Below are positions 5,890 through 9,221 of a stretch of 9,221 bases of DNA, in pieces. The notes beneath the pieces were generated by a model. The model was given only the letters and a program-made list of their open reading frames with translations. It was not told the origin of the DNA and searched no databases. The stretch comes from Atribacterota bacterium (GTDB lineage Bacteria > Atribacterota > Phoenicimicrobiia > Phoenicimicrobiales > Phoenicimicrobiaceae), in NCBI GenBank assembly GCA_030666935.1, contig DAOUWX010000058.1, positions 1 through 9,221 on the forward strand, given 5' to 3'. Numbering within the stretch: position 1 is the first letter of the stretch; each line of letters opens with the position of its first letter. Position numbers and translations under genes: made by a program.

Positions 5890-7032
5890 TTATTTTTTAT
5901 ATTCTGTATAAGTATTAATAAAATACCTGTCTGTCATGGAAGCAATATAGTCCACTACCACCTGTTCGGGCAAATTGCTATTTACATAATCTGCTCCCTC
6001 ATTTTTACCTCTATTGAAAATCCATTCTTTGAAGATTAGAGATTCTTTTTCGCCCCGATTAAGAGCACTTAGAAATTTTTTAAAAAGAAATTTAAAAGCG
6101 GTTTTCAACTTTGTTTTTTTCCCTTTTAGTCTAGGGCTTTTATATATTCTTTCAGTATTAAATTGTTTCAATTCAAAAACTCTCTCAGCAATATTAGATG
6201 AATAAATTATCTCGTCACGATTATAAGAATTAATTATGATATCAGTTACCAGGGAATTTATAATGTCTGTATTATTCTCCCCTAATTCTCTCTTAATCCC
6301 TTCTGGTAATTCATCCTTTTTTAAAATACCTATGCGTATCGCATCTTCGAAATCCTGTCCTACATAGGAGATAGCATCTGACATCCGAACTACACACCCT
6401 TCTAAAGTTGCCGGCACTATCTGCATCTCTCCTCCCTGGGATTTTTTCTGGCAATAACCCGTTAAATCGGCTTCTGTTTTATCTCTGTCCGGTTCTAGAT
6501 ATTTCTCGTTAATCTCACCATCATGAGAGAGAATTCCATCTCTTACTTGAAAGGTCAAGTTCATCCCTTTACAGGCATCGGCAAGTTTATCGACTACTCT
6601 AAGACTATGGATATTATGAAAAAATATGCCAATATTCTTCTCCCGGCAAATCTCTTGAAGAATCTCCTCTCCATCATGCCCAAAGGGGGCATGCCCTAAA
6701 TCATGGCCAAGAGCAATAGCTTCAATAAGATCAAGGTTTAGCTTTAAAGCTTTCCCTATTGTACGGGCTATCTGAGAAACTTGTAAAGTATGGATACTCC
6801 GATTAGATAGCTGTTCGTCAAAACTTGCGGCAGAATATATAACCTGAGTCTTCCCTATGTATCTGCGAAATGAACCGCTGTACAATATATGATCCCGGTC
6901 TCTTGAATAAGGACCCCTAAAGGGATAAAATGTCTCGCGTTCTCTTCTGGATTCACAATTTTTCGCAGCATAAGGAGAAAGGTATTTGTCTTCAAAATCA
7001 AGGATTTCTTTTTTAAAGCTCTCTTTGTTCAT
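5890..7032 (-). CDS. dGTPase-like HD-domain dNTP triphosphohydrolase
   Basis: A 380-residue cytoplasmic enzyme of the deoxyguanosine-triphosphate triphosphohydrolase-like family, which cleaves dNTPs to nucleoside and tripolyphosphate. The N-terminal family signature is present as RDRDHILYSGSFRRYIGKTQV (about 43-63). The metal-binding HD residues are complete: His81 (SNRSIHTLQV), His110-Asp111 (LGHDLGHAPFGHDGEE, with His114 and His119) and Asp219 (MSDAISYVGQD). Length is usual for the family. The ATG follows AGGAGA at good spacing. A weak leftward promoter candidate (TTGCAG 7143-7148, TAAAAT 7120-7125) would give a leader of about 80 bases. It lies between repeat-filled gaps and is probably monocistronic. 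Substrate preference cannot be read from sequence. Some dGTPases act against phage, but no other defence gene is here. Confidence 0.93.
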   Translation of the reverse strand: MNKESFKKEILDFEDKYLSPYAAKNCESRRERETFYPFRGPYSRDRDHILYSGSFRRYIGKTQVIYSAASFDEQLSNRSIHTLQVSQIARTIGKALKLNLDLIEAIALGHDLGHAPFGHDGEEILQEICREKNIGIFFHNIHSLRVVDKLADACKGMNLTFQVRDGILSHDGEINEKYLEPDRDKTEADLTGYCQKKSQGGEMQIVPATLEGCVVRMSDAISYVGQDFEDAIRIGILKKDELPEGIKRELGENNTDIINSLVTDIIINSYNRDEIIYSSNIAERVFELKQFNTERIYKSPRLKGKKTKLKTAFKFLFKKFLSALNRGEKESLIFKEWIFNRGKNEGADYVNSNLPEQVVVDYIASMTDRYFINTYTEYKK

Positions 7033-7160
7033 AATTCTTCTCCTAAATAAAATAAAAAAATACAGTGAGAAGAAAACTTTTTGCTTTGCCTTTATTTTAA
7101 CAATAAGTTTATATTATTTATTTTATAAAATTGTAGAGGATTCTGCAAGTATTTAAATAA

Positions 7161-7212
7161 AGTATCGAGTATACAGCATCGAGTATCGAGTTAAGAAAGA
7201 AAAAGAAAAGAT
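7161..7212. repeat. AGTATCG heptamer array with purine-rich tail, copy 2
   Basis: Four units of exact 7-nt period (AGTATCG, AGTATAC, AGCATCG, AGTATCG), then a purine-rich tail. 7175-7212 matches 1018-1055 at 34 of 38 positions. This copy has two more heptamers than the copy at 1018, so unit number differs while the tail is kept. Confidence 0.7.
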
Positions 7213-7232
7213 GGAAAACAGAAGATTTGATA

Positions 7233-7248
7233 GTTGGTTAGCTGGTTA
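7233..7248. repeat. Short octamer repeat, GTTGGTTA family
   Basis: Two 8-nt units, GTTGGTTA and GCTGGTTA, of the same word family as the array at 5739-5778 and, reversed, at 5807-5822. Short on its own; supported by the other copies. Confidence 0.45.
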
Positions 7249-7283
7249 AAAAAATAGAATAAAAAAGCCAAAAGATTATTAGT

Positions 7284-7305
7284 GTAGGACAGGCGTCTCG
7301 CCTGT
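7284..7305 (+). repeat. GTAG-headed hairpin (REP-like), single copy
   Basis: GTAG (7284-7287), G, then arms ACAGGCG (7289-7295) and CGCCTGT (7299-7305) around a TCT loop. The 13-mer GTAGGACAGGCGT is the exact reverse complement of 4948-4960 in the hairpin cluster. The lead-in TTAGTGTAGG (7279-7288) also matches 4877-4886 exactly. Confidence 0.65.
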
Positions 7306-7353
7306 TTATAAAGGCATTATGACTTCTGATTTATCGGGGTTGATATCTTATCT

Positions 7354-7381
7354 AAAAACTATAAACTAAAAACCAAAAACC
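7354..7381. repeat. AAAAACT heptamer array
   Basis: Four units of exact 7-nt period: AAAAACT, ATAAACT, AAAAACC, AAAAACC. The last unit runs into a 12-bp palindrome, AAAACCGGTTTT (7376-7387). Confidence 0.6.
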
Positions 7382-7403
7382 GGTTTTGTGTTTTTCATTT
7401 AAA

Positions 7404-7435
7404 ACTAACGACTATTCACTATTCACTAACGACTA
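7404..7435. repeat. Heptamer array (ACTATTC / ACTAACG words), copy 2
   Basis: Units ACTAACG, ACTATTC, ACTATTC, ACTAACG, ACTA in perfect 7-nt register. Bases 7413-7435 are identical to 1-23 of the window. It abuts the inverted repeat that follows aglG. Confidence 0.75.
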
Positions 7436-7472
7436 AATTAATTGGATAATTTACCAATTATCCAATTAATTT
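7435..7472. repeat. Perfect 17-bp inverted repeat at the aglG stop codon, possible terminator
   Basis: The arms 7435-7451 and 7456-7472 are perfectly complementary around a TACC loop, and the right arm touches the aglG stop codon (7473-7475). The stem is AT-rich. Only three T residues follow on the leftward transcript, so it is a weak candidate as a classic intrinsic terminator, though it may protect the 3' end. Internally it keeps an 8-nt period (AATTGGAT, AATTTACC, AATTATCC, AATTAATT), linking it to the octamer arrays. Confidence 0.75.
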
Positions 7473-8330
7473 TTATCCCTTCACTGACCCGGCTAAAATG
7501 CCTTTTACAAAATAGCGTTGTAATCCTAAGAAGAGAGCTAGGGGAAGAATCATAGAGACAAAGGCAGCAGCAGTAAGTAATTCCCAATCCTGACCATAAG
7601 AACCGACCAAGGCACTTATACTCACAGTAAGAGGTGCAACATCCGGTGTTCCTCCTAAATAAACCAGGGCTACTAAAAGATCATTCCAAACCCATAAGAA
7701 CTGAAAGATAGTAACGGAAGCAAGCGCAGGAACAGAAAGAGGCATTACTATTTTAATAAATATCTGAAAAGGAGTAGCTCCATCTATAGATGAAGAATCA
7801 AATAATTCACTTGGAAGGCCAGAAATAAAAGTATATAATAAATAAGTCATAAGAGGAAGGCCATAACCGGTATGAGCCAACCATATTCCCGGAAAAGTAC
7901 CAACTATTCCCAGGTTGCTGAAAATACGAAGAATAGGTATCATAGTCATTTGTAGGGGAATCACCAATAAACCAACTAAAAATATAAATATTAACTTTCG
8001 TCCCGGAAACTCCATCCAGGCAAAAGCATAAGCCGCGAAAGAAGCAATCAATATTGGAATTATAGTAGAAGGGATAGCAATAAAAAGAGTATTCATAAAA
8101 GCTCCTCCCAACCCAATCTTGGCAATAACCCTTTGATAATTTTCCAGGCTATAACAAGTAAAATTGAAAGGGTGTTCAAAGACAGTCCACCAACCGGATG
8201 CAGCTACATCGGGAGGAGGTCGAAACGAAGTTATTAATAGTCCAACGGTTGGAAGTACCCATATAAAAGCAGTAATAATTATTATCAGATGAAGTGAGCT
8301 ACTCGAAAATGATATGGTATTTTTTTTCAT
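7473..8330 (-). CDS. aglG: Sugar ABC transporter permease, AglG-like (MalG family)
   Basis: A 285-residue inner-membrane permease with six predicted helices, the MalG-type half of a carbohydrate importer. FPGRKLIFIFLVGLLVIPLQM, WLAHTGYGLPLMTYLLY and the end YFVKGILAGSVKG are family signatures; the PPPDVAASGWWTVF segment and the overall sequence resemble AglG of alpha-glucoside transporters (from memory). The EAA loop that docks to the ATPase reads D178-S-S-S-I-D-G184, with the conserved Gly kept but the usual E-A-A or E-S-A start altered. Its ATG overlaps the aglF stop by one base (TAATG), with GGAGA about 10 bases before it, so the two are translationally coupled. An inverted repeat follows directly. 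Substrate (maltose, sucrose, trehalose or related) is not certain. Confidence 0.9.
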   Translation of the reverse strand: MKKNTISFSSSSLHLIIIITAFIWVLPTVGLLITSFRPPPDVAASGWWTVFEHPFNFTCYSLENYQRVIAKIGLGGAFMNTLFIAIPSTIIPILIASFAAYAFAWMEFPGRKLIFIFLVGLLVIPLQMTMIPILRIFSNLGIVGTFPGIWLAHTGYGLPLMTYLLYTFISGLPSELFDSSSIDGATPFQIFIKIVMPLSVPALASVTIFQFLWVWNDLLVALVYLGGTPDVAPLTVSISALVGSYGQDWELLTAAAFVSMILPLALFLGLQRYFVKGILAGSVKG

Positions 8331-9202
8331 TATCTTATAGTCTCCTGTTCTCTAAAACGACGGATATTTACAAGTATCATAGGAATTATAAATAAAAGCA
8401 AAAGAACGGCAATGGAACTTGCTCTTCCATAGTTTCTAAAAATAAACATCTCTTTATACATTCGGTTGGCAATAACTTCGGTATCGAAATTTCCATTGGT
8501 CATTACATAGACAATATCAAAAACTTTTAGAACATTAATAGTCATAGTGGTAGCAACTACTGCAAGGGTGGGTTTCATTAAAGGCAGAATAATTTTCCAG
8601 AATATTTTGAATTCGGTGGCGCCGTCTACCCGAGCTGCTTCTAATAGTTCTCGGGGTATGCCTTTATAACTCGCGGATAATATTACCATACAAAATCCAG
8701 TCCATATCCATACCCCTACCATAATTAAACAAAAATTATTAAGCCAGGGTCTAATAATTAGCCAGGGCAAGGGTTCTAATTGAAAAAATGAACGAATTGC
8801 GTTAAGAATACCGGTCTGAGCAGCTGAAACCGGCCTATAAGCGTAAACGAATTTCCAAATTACTCCGGCGCCTACGAAGGAAATAGCCATGGGCATAAAT
8901 ATTAGCGACTTCACAATCGATTCATATTTAACTTTATCTAATAATATAGCTATAATTAATCCTAAAAAAACAGTTAGGGGAACGAAAAATGCTATCCATA
9001 AAGCATTGTTCCGAAAGGAAGTAAGCATGGTCTCATTGGTAAAACAATAGAAGTAATTTTCCAAACCAATAAATTTTTCAGAATTGTAATTAAAAAAGGA
9101 AATATACACCGTATTAATTGAGGGATAAACTAAAAAAAAGAATAAGAGAAATGCTGCCGGGGATATATATAACCATGGGGTAATTTTTTTTGTATGTATC
9201 AC
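8330..9202 (-). CDS. aglF: Sugar ABC transporter permease, AglF-like (MalF family)
   Basis: A 290-residue inner-membrane permease with six predicted helices, partner of the downstream AglG-like protein. Segments SLIFMPMAISFVGAGVIWKF and KVFDIVYVMTNGNFDTEVIA closely recall AglF-type alpha-glucoside permeases. The EAA loop is canonical: E188-A-A-R-V-D-G194, followed by ATEFKIFWKIILP. The start is GTG, set by AAGGA 9 bases upstream; an in-frame TAG at 9218-9220 excludes a longer form. The importer also needs a solute-binding lipoprotein, expected just upstream beyond 9221, and an ATPase, which is not in this window. Substrate specificity is inferred from resemblance only. Confidence 0.92.
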   Translation of the reverse strand: MIHTKKITPWLYISPAAFLLFFFLVYPSINTVYISFFNYNSEKFIGLENYFYCFTNETMLTSFRNNALWIAFFVPLTVFLGLIIAILLDKVKYESIVKSLIFMPMAISFVGAGVIWKFVYAYRPVSAAQTGILNAIRSFFQLEPLPWLIIRPWLNNFCLIMVGVWIWTGFCMVILSASYKGIPRELLEAARVDGATEFKIFWKIILPLMKPTLAVVATTMTINVLKVFDIVYVMTNGNFDTEVIANRMYKEMFIFRNYGRASSIAVLLLLFIIPMILVNIRRFREQETIR

Positions 9203-9221
9203 AAACTTCTTTCCTTTCTAA

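Larger units (their letters stand above)
7033..7472. other. Composite micro-repeat island (440 bp)
   Basis: No gene is seen. 7033-7160 is AT-rich leader and promoter DNA of the leftward dGTPase-like gene. From 7161 to the aglG stop codon the sequence consists mostly of short repeats: AGTATCG heptamers with purine tail (7161-7212), an octamer pair (7233-7248), a GTAG-headed hairpin (7284-7305), AAAAACT heptamers (7354-7381), a 12-bp AAAACCGGTTTT palindrome (7376-7387), ACTATTC heptamers (7404-7435) and an octamer-built inverted repeat (7435-7472). Confidence 0.65.

Noticed and set aside
6014..6205. Rightward open frame inside the dGTPase-like gene
   Set aside because: Fully antisense to a well-supported enzyme gene and without recognisable features.
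5159..7032. Macrodomain plus dGTPase-like gene as an antiphage or DarTG-type defence pair
   Set aside because: No DarT-like toxin, nuclease or other defence gene is present, the two genes are separated by 206 bases of repeats, and both families are common housekeeping enzymes.
7161..7435. Possible CRISPR array
   Set aside because: The repeats are 7-8 nt units in direct tandem, without the 24-37 nt repeats separated by unique spacers, and there is no cas gene.

Overview
The window is AT-rich bacterial DNA with nine protein genes, of which three are rightward (1265-3310) and six leftward. No RNA gene or insertion sequence was found. The mix of an alpha-glucoside-type ABC importer, an M23 envelope peptidase, a dNTPase-like HD hydrolase, a macrodomain protein and a three-cysteine redox-type membrane protein suggests a free-living, probably anaerobic bacterium from a poorly cultured phylum. 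Atribacterota-like or Omnitrophota-like lineages fit best, but this rests on general impression and on the style of the intergenic repeats, not on a marker gene.

Layout. 21-935 (-) is an exported TPR protein. Divergent from it, 1265-3310 (+) is a tight three-gene operon: a secreted or membrane protein with a Cys/Asp-rich N-terminal motif and a His-rich membrane domain, an ECF sigma factor, and a three-TM protein that is a candidate anti-sigma factor. It converges, with only 4 bases between stop codons, on an M23 peptidase (3315-4778, -). Next come a MacroD-type macrodomain protein (5159-5683, -), a dGTPase-like HD hydrolase (5890-7032, -), and two sugar ABC permease genes, aglG and aglF (7473-9202, -), which overlap by one base. 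The binding-protein gene of that importer would be expected just beyond the right edge.

The most unusual content is between the genes. The gaps at 936-1264, 4779-5158, 5684-5889 and 7033-7472 are packed with short degenerate tandem arrays of exactly 7-nt or 8-nt period, in several word families (AGTATCG, ACTATTC/ACTAACG, TTCTGGA, AAAAACT, AATTGGTA, yTrGTTAr). Several recur kilobases apart, one as an exact 23-base copy at both ends of the window. Three arrays sit directly at the stop codons of leftward genes, and one forms a perfect 17-bp inverted repeat. Mixed with them are hairpins preceded by GTAG, the architecture of REP elements mobilised by RAYT (TnpA-REP) transposases. Together they resemble the heptameric STRR sequences of cyanobacteria combined with REP/BIME elements.

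How the genes may work together: the ECF sigma factor and the three-TM protein probably form a membrane-sensing regulatory pair, with the first gene of the operon as sensor partner or target. The two permeases form one importer. The remaining genes look like independent housekeeping or envelope functions.
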